DNA of 64,000 nt from Brevundimonas sp. (GCF_030704825.1 NZ_JAUYNX010000024.1:62001-126000), one strand, 5' to 3'; shown: positions 24,647 through 33,550, counted from the first letter of the stretch. The notes: a model not told the origin generated them from the letters alone. Translations and numbers: made by a program.

Positions 24647-24934
24647 GTGACCGATTTTCGCGACGTCCGCGCCGAGCAGCGTTTCGAGCAGGGTTTCACG
24701 GACGACGAGGGCGTGCTGCGCACCGTGTTCGCCGACTATGCCGTGCAGGGAACGACGCGGGTGATCCTGCACGTCGAGGCCCATCCCGCCCTGCGCGGAT
24801 CGGGGGCGGCGGGACGCTTCATGCAGTCGCTGGCGGACCATGCGCGGGCGGAGGGCCTGAAACTCCAGCCCCGATGCAGCTACGCCGTGGCCTGGCTCAA
24901 GCGGCATCGCGAGTTCGAGGATCTGGCGGCCTGA
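24647..24934 (+). CDS. GNAT-family N-acetyltransferase (YjdJ-like)
   Basis: A 95-residue minimal GNAT-fold protein of the YjdJ/NAT-like group. The C-terminal core HPALRGSGAAGRFMQSLADH carries the acetyl-CoA loop, and the end LQPRCSYAVAWLKRHREFEDL is the family signature. The GTG at 24647, with CCAGGAG 7-13 nt upstream, gives the usual length; an in-frame ATG at 24554 would add about 31 residues. Acceptor substrate unknown. Confidence 0.78.
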   Translation: MTDFRDVRAEQRFEQGFTDDEGVLRTVFADYAVQGTTRVILHVEAHPALRGSGAAGRFMQSLADHARAEGLKLQPRCSYAVAWLKRHREFEDLAA

Positions 24935-24936
24935 GG

Positions 24937-25041
24937 TTCCGGCGGGCCGCGCTTAAAAGGCTCCGCCTTTTCGACCCGACGCGGCCTGACTTCCGGCGGG
25001 CCGCGCTCAAAAGGCTCCGCCTTTTCGACCCGACGCGGCCT
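24937..25041. repeat. Tandem 54-bp repeat carrying two hairpin terminators
   Basis: Copy 1 (24937-24987) and copy 2 (24991-25041) are near-identical 51-bp sequences separated by GAC; the one difference is a T/C before the A run. Each holds AAAAGGC-TCC-GCCTTTT, a 7-bp stem ending in four T (24955-24971 and 25009-25025). They lie between the convergent acetyltransferase and SDR genes, with copy 2 touching the SDR stop codon. The likely role is duplicated bidirectional terminators. Confidence 0.8.
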
Positions 25042-26023
25042 ATCCCCCACCGTAGCCGCCGATGATCGGCAGGATCTCGCCGGTGATGTAGCTCGACATC
25101 TGGGGCGAGGCGAGGAAGACGAAGGCCGGCGCGATCTCCTCGGGCTGGGCCGGGCGCTTCATCACCGTCTTCGAGCCGAATTTGGCGACCTTGTCGGCCT
25201 GCTGGTCGGCGGGGTTCAGCGGCGTCCAGACCGGGCCCGGCGCGACCACGTTCACGCGGATTCCCTTGGGCGCCAGGTGCGTACCCAGCGAACGGGCGAA
25301 GGCGTGGATGCCGCCCTTGGTCATCGAATAGTCGAGCAGGTTCCTGTTGCCCTCGATGCCGGTGACCGAGCCGGTCATGACGATCGAGCCGCCCGGCTTC
25401 AGGTGCGGAACCGCCGCCTTCACCAGGTTGAAATAGCCGTAGAGATTGGTCTTCAGCGTGCGGTCGAAATGCTCGAAGGTCAGATCCTCGAGCGCCTCGA
25501 CATGTTCCTGGAAGGCGGCGTTGGGCACGATCACGTCGAGGCGGCCGAAGGCGTCCAGCGTCGCCCTGACGGCGGCCTCGGAAAAGGCGGGGTCGGCGAC
25601 GTCGCCCTTCAGCACGATGGCCCTGCGGCCCTCGGCCTCGACGGCGGCTTTCGTGGCGGCCGCGTCCCGTTCCTCGTCGAGATGGCAGAGGGCGACGTCG
25701 CAGCCCTCGCGGGCGAACAGGACGGCGACGGCGCGACCGATGCCGGAGTCGCCGCCGGTGATGATGGCCGCCATGCCCTCCAGCTTGCCCGAGCCCTTCC
25801 AGAAAGGCGCGTCATACATGGGCGCCGGATCCAGCGCGGCCTCGTCGCCGGGCTTGGTCTGATGCTGTTTCGGGAAGGGCGGCTCGGGGTATTCGCGGGC
25901 CCCGGCCTGGACCGCCTTTTCGGACTCATCGCCGCCCGCGCCGGCTTTCGCATCGATTCCGGCCTGAATCTTCCGCTCCTGATCGGCGATCTTCCCGGCG
26001 CGGGGTTCGAAACGGTCGTCCAT
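25040..26023 (-). CDS. SDR oxidoreductase of the stress-protein (YghA/GSP39) type
   Basis: A 327-residue SDR with a hydrophilic N-terminal extension of about 70 residues (EPPFPKQHQTKPGDEAALDP), typical of the YghA/general stress protein 39 group. The core has IITGGDSGIGRAVA (cofactor), NAAFQ, the Ser in VMTGSVTGIEG and YSMTKGG (Tyr-x3-Lys). Substrate unknown; aldehyde or sugar alcohol reduction is usual. The ATG at 26023 follows a GGAGGCC leader. A GGAAC-N17-GCTTTT promoter-like site lies 28-55 bp upstream, fitting general-stress control. Confidence 0.87.
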   Translation of the reverse strand: MDDRFEPRAGKIADQERKIQAGIDAKAGAGGDESEKAVQAGAREYPEPPFPKQHQTKPGDEAALDPAPMYDAPFWKGSGKLEGMAAIITGGDSGIGRAVAVLFAREGCDVALCHLDEERDAAATKAAVEAEGRRAIVLKGDVADPAFSEAAVRATLDAFGRLDVIVPNAAFQEHVEALEDLTFEHFDRTLKTNLYGYFNLVKAAVPHLKPGGSIVMTGSVTGIEGNRNLLDYSMTKGGIHAFARSLGTHLAPKGIRVNVVAPGPVWTPLNPADQQADKVAKFGSKTVMKRPAQPEEIAPAFVFLASPQMSSYITGEILPIIGGYGGG

Positions 26024-26050
26024 GGCGGCCTCCAATCTCAGGATTGATGG

Positions 26051-26078
26051 AAAAGCCGATGGAGCGGGCAAGCGTTCC
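26051..26078 (-). promoter_or_regulatory. EcfG/SigT-type promoter candidate for the stress SDR
   Basis: On the minus strand GGAAC (26078-26074), 17 bp and GCTTTT (26056-26051) match the alphaproteobacterial general-stress sigma pattern (GGAAC, N16-17, cGTT), except C in place of T at the second position of the -10. The same geometry is found before two other genes in this window. Confidence 0.5.
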
Positions 26079-26165
26079 CGTTGGCGTCATCCTGGGCTAC
26101 GTCCCGGGCCAGCCGGGTGCGGCTGTCCCGGACTGAAGAGACGTTGCGAACGCTGGAGGGCGGAG

Positions 26166-26780
26166 ATGGGCAAGGTTGATCTCAAGCAGGTCCACAAGGA
26201 CCTCTATACGGCGCCGAAGGATCGGTTCGCCTTCGTCGAGCCGCCGCCTTTGACCTATCTGATGGTCGACGGCGAAGGCGATCCGAACACGGCGCCCGCC
26301 TATGCGGAAGCGGTCGAGGCCCTCTATGGCGTCGCCTACGCCCTGAAGTTCGCCAGCAAGGCCGTCGGCCGGGACTATGTCGTGCCGCCACTCGAGGGGC
26401 TGTGGTGGGCCGACGACATGGCGGCCTTCCGGCAGCGCGCCAAGGGCAAATGGCGCTGGACGATGATGATGCTGCAGCCGGACTGGATCTCCGCGGACCA
26501 GGTCAGGGCGGCGGTCGCGAAAGCCGGGCTCAAGAACCCGACGGCCGCGCTGTCGCGTCTGCGCTCCGAACGGCTCGAGGAAGGCCGCTGCGTGCAGGTT
26601 CTGCATGTCGGTCCCTATGACGGGGAAGGCCCGATCCTGGCGCGGCTACATGATGAATTCCTGCCCGGGCAGGGGCTGGTCCCCGTCGGCAGGCATCACG
26701 AAATCTATCTCGGCGATCCGCGGAAGGCGGCGCCGGAGAAGCTGAGGACCATCCTCCGCCAGCCGGTGCGCGCCGCCTGA
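26166..26780 (+). CDS. GyrI-like small-molecule-binding domain protein
   Basis: A 204-residue protein of the GyrI-like/SOUL-like group. It starts MGKVDLKQVHKDLY and contains YLMVDGEGDPN, LEGLWWADD, MMMLQPDWI and, near the end, VLHVGPYDGEG, which is the family signature. These domains bind small molecules, and some hydrolyse cyclopropanoid toxins. No DNA-binding part is present. The ATG at 26166 follows GGAGGGCGGAG. The upstream in-frame sequence is shadow. Confidence 0.83.
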   Translation: MGKVDLKQVHKDLYTAPKDRFAFVEPPPLTYLMVDGEGDPNTAPAYAEAVEALYGVAYALKFASKAVGRDYVVPPLEGLWWADDMAAFRQRAKGKWRWTMMMLQPDWISADQVRAAVAKAGLKNPTAALSRLRSERLEEGRCVQVLHVGPYDGEGPILARLHDEFLPGQGLVPVGRHHEIYLGDPRKAAPEKLRTILRQPVRAA

Positions 26781-26841
26781 CGCCGATGGAGCGCACCGGC
26801 GTTCCCGTGCATTGTGATGTTCGACGACAAGGAACGCCGCC

Positions 26842-27468
26842 ATGCCAGACATCGACCTGTCCGCCGTGGGCGCCGCCGCGGGACCGCTGCAGACCTGGGT
26901 GCTGCCCGCCCTGCTGGGACTGGGGCTGGCCTCGGCCACGGGCCTGCGCACCTTCCTGCCGCTGCTGATGCTGGCGCTGGCGGCGCGGTTCGAAATGTTC
27001 GGCGTTCGCCTGATCGATCAGATGGACTGGCTGGTCTCCTGGCCCGCCATAGCGGCGCTGGGGACCGCGACCGTGGCCGAATTCCTGGGAGACAAGGTCC
27101 CGGCCATCGATCACGGACTGAACGCCATCGGCTATGTCACCCGGCCGGTCGCCGGCGCCATAGCGGCGGGCAGCGTGTTCTGGAACGTGGATCCGGCGGC
27201 GGCGGCCGTCGCCGGCCTGATCGTCGGGGCGCCGGCGGCCCTGGCCTTCAACGCGGCGCAGACGGGGGTGCGTGTCGGATCGACGGCCGCCACCGGCGGA
27301 CTGGGCAATCCGCTGGTGTCGTTGATCGAGGACGTGCTGGCGGCGCTGACCGTGATCGTCGCCTTCCTGGCGCCGATCGTCATACCCTTGGTGCTGCTGA
27401 TCCTGATCGTGGTGGTGTTCCGGCTGGCGCGGCGGATCCGCGACCGGCGAGAGACCCGGGCCGCCTGA
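26842..27468 (+). CDS. DUF4126 membrane protein
   Basis: A 208-residue protein with five or six hydrophobic segments and the DUF4126 features GLASATGLRTFLPLL, EFLGDKVPAIDH and ATGGLGNPLVSLIEDV. A final membrane helix (about 175-200) is followed by a basic tail. Function unknown in the whole family. ATG at 26842 after AAGGAACGCCGCC. Its stop is immediately followed by the stop of the convergent 103-residue gene. Confidence 0.8.
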   Translation: MPDIDLSAVGAAAGPLQTWVLPALLGLGLASATGLRTFLPLLMLALAARFEMFGVRLIDQMDWLVSWPAIAALGTATVAEFLGDKVPAIDHGLNAIGYVTRPVAGAIAAGSVFWNVDPAAAAVAGLIVGAPAALAFNAAQTGVRVGSTAATGGLGNPLVSLIEDVLAALTVIVAFLAPIVIPLVLLILIVVVFRLARRIRDRRETRAA

Positions 27469-27780
27469 TCAGAGGACGCGGCTGACGATGGCCTTCAGGG
27501 TCTCGGCCTTCGACGGCAGGTCCGCGGCGAGGCGGCCGGCCAATTCCCGGGCCCCGACCGGATAGGCGTCGCCGCCGTCCGCGATCTCCCTCGCCATGAC
27601 GGAAGCCTGCATCAGCACCTTCTCGAGCGCCTCGACCTGTTCGACGGCCAGGGCGCGCGCTTCGAGCTGAAGCCGCCGGACCCGTTCGGTCGTGGTCTCC
27701 GGGGTGCGCATCAGGTCGTAGATTTCGGCCTCGGCCGGGACGAGGCGCAGATCGGGCTTGGCGGGCGGACTCTTGGGCAT
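27469..27780 (-). CDS. Hypothetical protein, 103 aa
   Basis: A 103-residue soluble, mostly helical protein. After a proline-rich start (MPKSPPAKPDLRLVP) come two long amphipathic helices (about 30-62 and 75-100) with many Ala, Glu and Arg. No family is recognised. It abuts the convergent DUF4126 gene. ATG at 27780 with AGGAGACTGGTCC upstream. Confidence 0.6.
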   Translation of the reverse strand: MPKSPPAKPDLRLVPAEAEIYDLMRTPETTTERVRRLQLEARALAVEQVEALEKVLMQASVMAREIADGGDAYPVGARELAGRLAADLPSKAETLKAIVSRVL

Positions 27781-27890
27781 GGACCAGTCTCCTGCCCGGA
27801 CCAATGCGAAGCGCCGCCGCGGCGTTCCCCCGACGGGCGAACCGGCTGTGGGTCGTTGCGGCGGTGTGGCCGCGGAATCACAGGCCCGGA

Positions 27891-28904
27891 TCAGGCCGCC
27901 TCGCCCCGGAGCTCGTGACGGGCTTCGGCCTCGCGGACCGCGTCGACCGCGCGATCGACCACCTCCAGCCCCGCGCCCGGGCCGATGGACTCGACCGTCA
28001 GGATGCGGCGGAAGGCGCGTGCCCCCGGGCGCCCGTGCATGAGCCCAAGCATATGCCGCGTCATGGCCGGCAGGTGGACGCCCTCGGCCAGCCGCGCGGC
28101 CATGTAGGGACGATAGCGGTCGATCGCCTGGTAAGCGTCCACGTCCGGCGTCGCCGCGCCGAACAGGCGCCGGTCGGCCTGACCGAGGATGGCCGGTTCG
28201 TGATAGGCGGCGCGGCCCAGCATGACCCCGTCCAGCCGCACGCCGTCGCTGTCGTCCAGGTGGGCTTCGGCCTCATCCAGCGAGGCGACGCCGCCGTTGA
28301 GGGTGACGCTGAGATGCGGCCGCTCGCGCTTGAGCCGCCGCACCAGGCCGTAGTCGAGCGGCGGAACGTCGCGGTTTTCCTTCGGGGACAGGCCTTTCAG
28401 CCAGGCCATGCGGGCGTGGACGATGAAGACCTCGATCCCGACGGCGGCGCAGGCGTCGACCGTGGCGAACAGCGACACCTGCGGATCCTGGTCGTCGACG
28501 CCGATGCGGCATTTGACCGTGGCGGGGACCGACACCGCCTCGCGGATGGCGGCCATGCAGTCGGCGACCAGTCCAGGCTCGCGCATCAGGCAGGCGCCGA
28601 ACCGGCCCGACTGGACCCGGTCGGACGGGCAGCCGACGTTCAGATTGATCTCGTCATAGCCGAACGCTTCCCCGATCCGGGCGGCCTCGGCCAGCTGGAC
28701 CGGGTCGGAGCCGCCGAGCTGGAGCGCGACAGGGTGTTCGACGGCGTCGAAGCCCAGCAGGCGGTCCCGATCGCCGTGAACGACGGCGGGGGCGGTGACC
28801 ATCTCCGTATAGAGCAGGGTTTCCGCCGTCAGGGCGCGATGGAACGCCCGGCAGTGCCGGTCGGTCCAGTCCATCATGGGTGCGATCGAGAGGCGGCGGT
28901 TCAT
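27891..28904 (-). CDS. dusA: tRNA-dihydrouridine(20/20a) synthase
   Basis: A 337-residue flavoenzyme that reduces uridines 20/20a in the tRNA D-loop. The N-terminal APMMDWTDRHCR, substrate/FMN segments VALQLGGSDP and INLNVGCPSDRVQSGRFGACLM (with the catalytic Cys in GCPS), TVKCRIGVDD and the phosphate site TLNGGVASLDE are all present. The DRHCR and SGRFGACLM wording is that of DusA rather than DusB/C. The start is the ATG at 28904. It is divergent from the DUF4142 gene. Confidence 0.95.
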   Translation of the reverse strand: MNRRLSIAPMMDWTDRHCRAFHRALTAETLLYTEMVTAPAVVHGDRDRLLGFDAVEHPVALQLGGSDPVQLAEAARIGEAFGYDEINLNVGCPSDRVQSGRFGACLMREPGLVADCMAAIREAVSVPATVKCRIGVDDQDPQVSLFATVDACAAVGIEVFIVHARMAWLKGLSPKENRDVPPLDYGLVRRLKRERPHLSVTLNGGVASLDEAEAHLDDSDGVRLDGVMLGRAAYHEPAILGQADRRLFGAATPDVDAYQAIDRYRPYMAARLAEGVHLPAMTRHMLGLMHGRPGARAFRRILTVESIGPGAGLEVVDRAVDAVREAEARHELRGEAA

Positions 28905-28948
28905 GGCGCGGGGCTTCTACACCGAAAGGCGTCTCCTGCGCCAACGAT

Positions 28949-28975
28949 GGAACCCGCTCCCTTCCAGGCGGTTTT
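28949..28975 (+). promoter_or_regulatory. EcfG/SigT-type promoter candidate for the DUF4142 gene
   Basis: GGAAC (28949-28953), 17 bp, then GTTTT (28971-28975). The site ends 22 bp before the ATG and fits the general-stress sigma consensus of Caulobacter-type bacteria. Confidence 0.55.
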
Positions 28976-28997
28976 CCCGGCCACAAGGAGGAACCCC

Positions 28998-29567
28998 ATG
29001 ATCAGACCGCTTCTCGCCGGCGCCGCCTGTCTCGCCCTGCTGGCCGCCTGCAACCAGGAACGCAGCCCCGAGGCTGTCGACAAGGCCCAGGACATGGCCG
29101 CCGGACCGGTGGGCCAGACCTCGGCCGCGACCATGGGCGCCAATATGCAGTCGGCCTATATCCCGAGCGCGGCCATCGGCGACATGTACGAGATCGCCGC
29201 GGCCGACATCGCCCTGCAACGTTCGCAGAACGCCCGCGTCCGCGAACTCGCGACCATGCTCAAGACCGACCACGCCGCCGCGTCCAACGCCTTCAAGGCC
29301 CTGTTGCCGCAAGCCGCGCCCGGGGCCGCGGTTCCGGCCGAGCTGGACGAGCGGCGCCAGGGCCTCATCGACAACCTCGGCTCGGCCTCGGCGACGAATT
29401 TCGACGCGACCTGGATCGACCAGCAGATCGCGGCCCACAACGAGGCCCTGACCCTGCACCGGGGCTTTTCGAACGAGGATTCCCCACTGGCGGCGCACGC
29501 CCGCTCAGTGGTTCCGAAGATCGAGGCCCACCTGCGCATGGCCGAGCAGATCAAGGCCGCCCTCTAG
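28998..29567 (+). CDS. DUF4142 lipoprotein
   Basis: A 189-residue predicted lipoprotein with signal peptide and lipobox LLAAC (about 15-19). The rest is the DUF4142 ferritin-like helical domain: YEIAAADIALQRSQNARVREL, MLKTDHAAASNAFKALL, and a C-terminal helix containing HLRMAEQI. Members are often stress-induced periplasmic proteins, and none that I know has a proven enzymatic role. The ATG at 28998 follows AAGGAGGAACCCC. An intrinsic terminator follows. Confidence 0.85.
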   Translation: MIRPLLAGAACLALLAACNQERSPEAVDKAQDMAAGPVGQTSAATMGANMQSAYIPSAAIGDMYEIAAADIALQRSQNARVRELATMLKTDHAAASNAFKALLPQAAPGAAVPAELDERRQGLIDNLGSASATNFDATWIDQQIAAHNEALTLHRGFSNEDSPLAAHARSVVPKIEAHLRMAEQIKAAL

Positions 29568-29596
29568 GCCTTCCGTCTTCCGGGTTGGAGCGAGAG

Positions 29597-29624
29597 AGCC
29601 GGCGCCCTCAGGCGTCGGCTTTTT
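29597..29624 (+). terminator. Intrinsic terminator after the DUF4142 gene
   Basis: A 10-bp stem (29597-29606 with 29611-29620, one G-T pair), loop CTCA, followed by TTTT. It overlaps the final codons of the convergent antiporter gene, so the same DNA is both terminator and coding sequence. Confidence 0.75.
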
Positions 29625-31464
29625 CGTGCGGCTCGTCCTCCTCCAGGGCGTCGGCGGCTTCCTCGTTGAGCGCCTGGCCCTCGCGACGCGGCTTGACGTA
29701 GGGCTCCGGCCGGGTGGTGGCGATGTTGCCGCGCATCAGGGCGCGGCCGGCCTGGATTCCCTCGGCGAGCTGCAGGGTGAACCGCTTCTCGTCCCGTCGC
29801 CGAACGTCCTCGATCGTCTCGCGCGCCTCTTCGTCCGAAAAACCCAGGTCGATCAGCACCTGGTAGCCGAACACCAGGGCGCTCTCGAAGGTCTCGCGGA
29901 TCTGGTACTCGACCCCCGCATTGACCAGCCGGATCGAATGCCCGCGGTCGAAGGCGCGCACGAAAAGCTTGGTCAGGGGGAACTCGGCCTTGACCAGTTC
30001 GACGATGCGGTCCGCCACCTCGGGCTTGTCGACGCACACCAGAATGGTTTCGGCGTTCCCGGCTCCGGATGCGCGCAGGACATCGAGGCGCGATCCGTCG
30101 CCATAGTAGACCTTGAAACCGAAATTGCCGGCGGCCTGGATCATCTCGACGTCCATGTCGATGATGGAGACGTCGACGTCGCGGGCCAGCAGGGGCTGGG
30201 ACACGACCTGGGCGAAGCGGCCGAAGCCGATGATCAGCACCCGTTCGCGCAGATTGCGGGCGTGGTCGACGCCTTCGGCGTCGTCCGGCGAAAGATCCTC
30301 GTCGGGGCGCAGACGGTCGGCCAGCAGAACCCGCAGCGGCGTCAGGGCCATGGAGAGGATGACGATCGCCGACAGGATGGCGGCGGTGCGGGCGTCGAAC
30401 AGGCCGGCGGCGAAGGCGGTCGAATAGAGGACGAAGGCGAACTCGCCCCCCTCGCCCATCAGGGCCGCGCGCAGCAGGCCCTCGCCATGCTTCTGCCGCA
30501 GCCGGGCGACGGCGTAGACCGCGACCATCTTGGCGGTCATGAAGGCGGCCAGTCCGCCCAGCACCCAGGCCCAGTCGGCGACCACCACGCGCAGATCCAG
30601 CGACATGCCGACGCTGAGGAAGAACAGGCCCAGCAGCAGGCCGCGGAACGGCTCGACGTCGGCCTCCAGCTGGTGGCGGAAGGTCGATTCCGACAGCAGG
30701 ACGCCGGCCAGGAAGGCGCCCATGGCCATGGACAGCCCGCCCAGGTTCATGGCGTAGGCGGCGCCCAGGACGACGAACAGGGCGCCCATGGTCATGACCT
30801 CGCGGCCGCCGTAGCGGGCCAGCAGGCGGAAGAAGGGGTTCACCACCCAGCGGCCGGCGGCGTAGACCCCCGCCACGGCGGCGATGGCCAGGCCGATGGT
30901 CAACCAGATGGGATGGCCGGTCCCGACCGCAGAGCCATAGGTCCCGGCCAGAACCGCGACCAGGGCCAGCAGCGGCACGATGGCCAGATCCTCGAACAGC
31001 AGGACGGAGACCACGCGCTGGCCCGCCGGCTCGGCGTTCTCGTTGCGCTCTTCCAGCAGCTGCATGACGATGGCCGTCGACGACAGGGCGAAGCCGAAAC
31101 CGGCGATCAGGGCGGCGGGCCAGGCGAGACCGGCCGCCATGGCGAGGCCGCTCAGCAGCAGGGCGCAGGCCAGAACCTGGACCGCGCCAAGACCGAAGAT
31201 TTCCTTGCGCAGACTCCACAATCGCGCGGGCCGCATCTCCAGGCCGATGATGAACAGGAACATGACGACGCCGAATTCGGCGACGTGGAGCACCGACTCG
31301 GGATCGTTCACCACCCCCAGCACCGAGGGGCCGATCAGCAGGCCGGCGGCCAGATAACCGAGCACGGCGCCGAGGCCGAAGCGGCGGAACAGGGTGGCGG
31401 CCACGACCATGGCGGCCAGCAGGGCCACCGCGTGGCCCAGTCCCATGCTGGTCGTCTCGTGCAT
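29608..31464 (-). CDS. Kef-type monovalent cation:proton antiporter (CPA2)
   Basis: A 618-residue CPA2 antiporter. About twelve TM helices occupy residues 1-385, with family segments GLEMRPARLW and GEFAFVLYSTAF. A RCK/TrkA_N nucleotide-binding domain follows (RVLIIGFGRFAQ, with NAD-binding glycines, and CVDKPEVADRIVELVK), then an acidic C-terminal tail (LEEDEPHEKADA). It resembles KefB/KefC, which exchange K+ for H+ in response to electrophiles. No KefF/KefG-like partner gene lies next to it. The ATG at 31464 begins the first helix. Confidence 0.88.
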   Translation of the reverse strand: MHETTSMGLGHAVALLAAMVVAATLFRRFGLGAVLGYLAAGLLIGPSVLGVVNDPESVLHVAEFGVVMFLFIIGLEMRPARLWSLRKEIFGLGAVQVLACALLLSGLAMAAGLAWPAALIAGFGFALSSTAIVMQLLEERNENAEPAGQRVVSVLLFEDLAIVPLLALVAVLAGTYGSAVGTGHPIWLTIGLAIAAVAGVYAAGRWVVNPFFRLLARYGGREVMTMGALFVVLGAAYAMNLGGLSMAMGAFLAGVLLSESTFRHQLEADVEPFRGLLLGLFFLSVGMSLDLRVVVADWAWVLGGLAAFMTAKMVAVYAVARLRQKHGEGLLRAALMGEGGEFAFVLYSTAFAAGLFDARTAAILSAIVILSMALTPLRVLLADRLRPDEDLSPDDAEGVDHARNLRERVLIIGFGRFAQVVSQPLLARDVDVSIIDMDVEMIQAAGNFGFKVYYGDGSRLDVLRASGAGNAETILVCVDKPEVADRIVELVKAEFPLTKLFVRAFDRGHSIRLVNAGVEYQIRETFESALVFGYQVLIDLGFSDEEARETIEDVRRRDEKRFTLQLAEGIQAGRALMRGNIATTRPEPYVKPRREGQALNEEAADALEEDEPHEKADA

Positions 31465-31615
31465 GCGGGTCCCCTGTCGTGCGTCGGACGGATAGTGGGG
31501 GGTGACGCCTCGCGGCGCCAGCCCGACGCCGTCAGACTCCGTCAGCCCGGAGCGCCACAGTTTCGCCCGACGCCGGCCGGCCTCATCGGTCATATCAACA
31601 AGGGGAGATGCGCCG

Positions 31616-33484
31616 ATGACGACCCTTCCGCTGAAACAGGCCATGGCCGGGGTATTGAGCCTCGCCCTGGCCGTACCGATGGCCCCCCTGCCCGTGCGGG
31701 CGCAGAGCGTCGACCCCGACAAGCCGTCGGACGGCGCGGTATCACCCGCCGCCTGCCGCGTGTTCGGCTTCACCCTGCCGCAGGAGCGCAACGCCAACTA
31801 TGGCGTGGGCGGCGGCGGGACCGCCCGGGCCCATGCCGGCGCGCCGCCGGCCTATGCCCCGCCGATGCCCCCGCCTCCTCCGCCTCCGCCTCCGCCTCCT
31901 CCCCCGCCGCCGCCCCTGCTGCATGCGCCCGCGCCCATGTCGGCGGCCGACGCCAGGGCGCTGAACGAGGTCGTGGTCTCCGGGTCGCGCGCGCCAGCGC
32001 CCTCGCCCGGCGTCATCGCCCCGCCGCGACCGACCGACACCGAACGCTATCCGGACGCCACGCCCAATCCCGTGCGCCGCGTGGCCGACGAACCGGTCTC
32101 GACCTTTTCGATCGACGTCGACACGGCCAGCTACGCCAATGTGCGCCGCTTCATCGACGACGGCCGCGCGCCGCCGGCCGACGCGGTGCGGGTCGAGGAG
32201 CTGATCAACTATTTCGATTACGGCTATGAGCGGCCGACCTCGGCGACGCAGCCGTTCGCCATCACCACGGCGGTCACGGCCTCGCCCTGGGCGCCGGGAC
32301 GGCAGATCGTCCATGTCGGACTGCAGGGCTACGAACTGCCCGAGGGCGAGCGGCGGCCGCTGAACCTGACCTTCCTGGTCGACGTCTCGGGCTCGATGGA
32401 CAGCCCCGACAAGCTGGCCCTGGCGCAGAAGGCGATGAACCTGATCATCGACCGGCTGCGGCCGCAGGATACGGCGGCGGTGACCTTCTACGCCGAGGGA
32501 GCGGGCACGCGCCTGGCCCCGACGCCGGGCGACCAGAAGCTGAAGCTGCGTTGCGCGGTGGCCAGCCTGTACGCCTCGGGCGGCACGGCCGGGGCGACCG
32601 GCATGACCAACGCCTATCAGCAGGCCGAGGCCAGCTTCGCCCGCGACCGGGTCAACCGCATCCTGATGTTCACCGACGGCGACTTCAACGTCGGCGTCAC
32701 CGACAACATGCGGCTGGAGGACTATGTCGCCGCCAAGCGGGAAACCGGGGTCTATCTGTCAGTCTACGGCTTCGGGCGCGGCAACTATCAGGACGCGCGG
32801 ATGCAGACGATCGCCCAGGCCGGCAACGGGACGGCGGCCTATGTCGACGACCTGAACGAAGCGCGGCGGCTGTTCGGCCCGGCGTTCGATCGCGGGGCTT
32901 TCCCCATCGCCGACGACGTCAAGATCCAGGTGGAGTTCAATCCGGCGCGCGTCAGCGAGTACCGGCTGATCGGCTATGAGACCCGGCTGCTGAACGAGGC
33001 GGACTTCAACAACGACCGCGTCGACGCCGGCGAGGTCGGGTCGGGCGCCTCGGTGACGGCCCTTTACGAAATCACTCCGGTCGGCGGGCCCAGCCAGATG
33101 GGCGATCGGCGCTATCCCGAGAACCGCAACAGCCTCAGCGTCGGCGGCGGCGATCCGGACGGCGAGGTCGGCTTCGTCCAGGTGCGCTACAAACTGCCGG
33201 GCGAGGCGGAGTCGCGGCTGATGCAGCGGGTGGCGTCCAACGCCGACCGGCCGACGATGCGAAACGGCGACTGGACCGGCCCCGAAAGCACCCGCTGGGC
33301 GCTGGCCGTCGCCGCCTTCGGCCAGAGGTTGCGCGGCGATCCGTGGATGCCGGCGGAGTACGGCTGGGACGACATCCTAGAACAGGCGCAGGGCGCGCGC
33401 GGCGACGATCCCTATGGCGAGCGGGCCGAGTTCGTGCAACTGGTCCGGGCGGCGCAGGGATTGCCGGCGCGGGCGGCGCCGTAG
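31616..33484 (+). CDS. YfbK-like von Willebrand factor A protein with polyproline leader
   Basis: A 622-residue exported protein with a signal peptide (1-31, ending PVRAQS). A run of 16 prolines lies near residues 84-99, encoded mostly by CCT/CCG. Next is a short TonB-plug-like phrase EVVVSGSRAP, then the YfbK N-domain (STFSIDVDTASYANVRRF) and a vWA domain with MIDAS sequence DVSGSMDSPDK and later TDGDFNVGV. The C-terminal DUF3520 region includes VRYKLPGE and WALAVAAFGQRLRG. Such proteins are thought to bind ligands through a metal ion; the role in Caulobacterales is unknown. The ATG at 31616 follows AAGGGGAG. Confidence 0.87.
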   Translation: MTTLPLKQAMAGVLSLALAVPMAPLPVRAQSVDPDKPSDGAVSPAACRVFGFTLPQERNANYGVGGGGTARAHAGAPPAYAPPMPPPPPPPPPPPPPPPPLLHAPAPMSAADARALNEVVVSGSRAPAPSPGVIAPPRPTDTERYPDATPNPVRRVADEPVSTFSIDVDTASYANVRRFIDDGRAPPADAVRVEELINYFDYGYERPTSATQPFAITTAVTASPWAPGRQIVHVGLQGYELPEGERRPLNLTFLVDVSGSMDSPDKLALAQKAMNLIIDRLRPQDTAAVTFYAEGAGTRLAPTPGDQKLKLRCAVASLYASGGTAGATGMTNAYQQAEASFARDRVNRILMFTDGDFNVGVTDNMRLEDYVAAKRETGVYLSVYGFGRGNYQDARMQTIAQAGNGTAAYVDDLNEARRLFGPAFDRGAFPIADDVKIQVEFNPARVSEYRLIGYETRLLNEADFNNDRVDAGEVGSGASVTALYEITPVGGPSQMGDRRYPENRNSLSVGGGDPDGEVGFVQVRYKLPGEAESRLMQRVASNADRPTMRNGDWTGPESTRWALAVAAFGQRLRGDPWMPAEYGWDDILEQAQGARGDDPYGERAEFVQLVRAAQGLPARAAP

Positions 33485-33498
33485 CCGATTTCCGCCAT

Positions 33499-33528
33499 CC
33501 CGGCGCGCCCGTGATCTGGCGCGCCGGG
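33499..33528. terminator. Hairpin after the vWA gene
   Basis: A perfect 11-bp inverted repeat CCCGGCGCGCC/GGCGCGCCGGG with an 8-nt loop, 15 bp after the stop of the vWA gene and 22 bp before the next start. There is no T run. Confidence 0.6.
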
Positions 33529-33550
33529 AGACTCCCGCTAGGCTGATCGG

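Noticed and set aside
31940-32000. A TonB-dependent receptor in the vWA gene
   Set aside because: Only the short phrase EVVVSGSR is present; there is no plug domain or beta barrel, and the rest is clearly YfbK-like.
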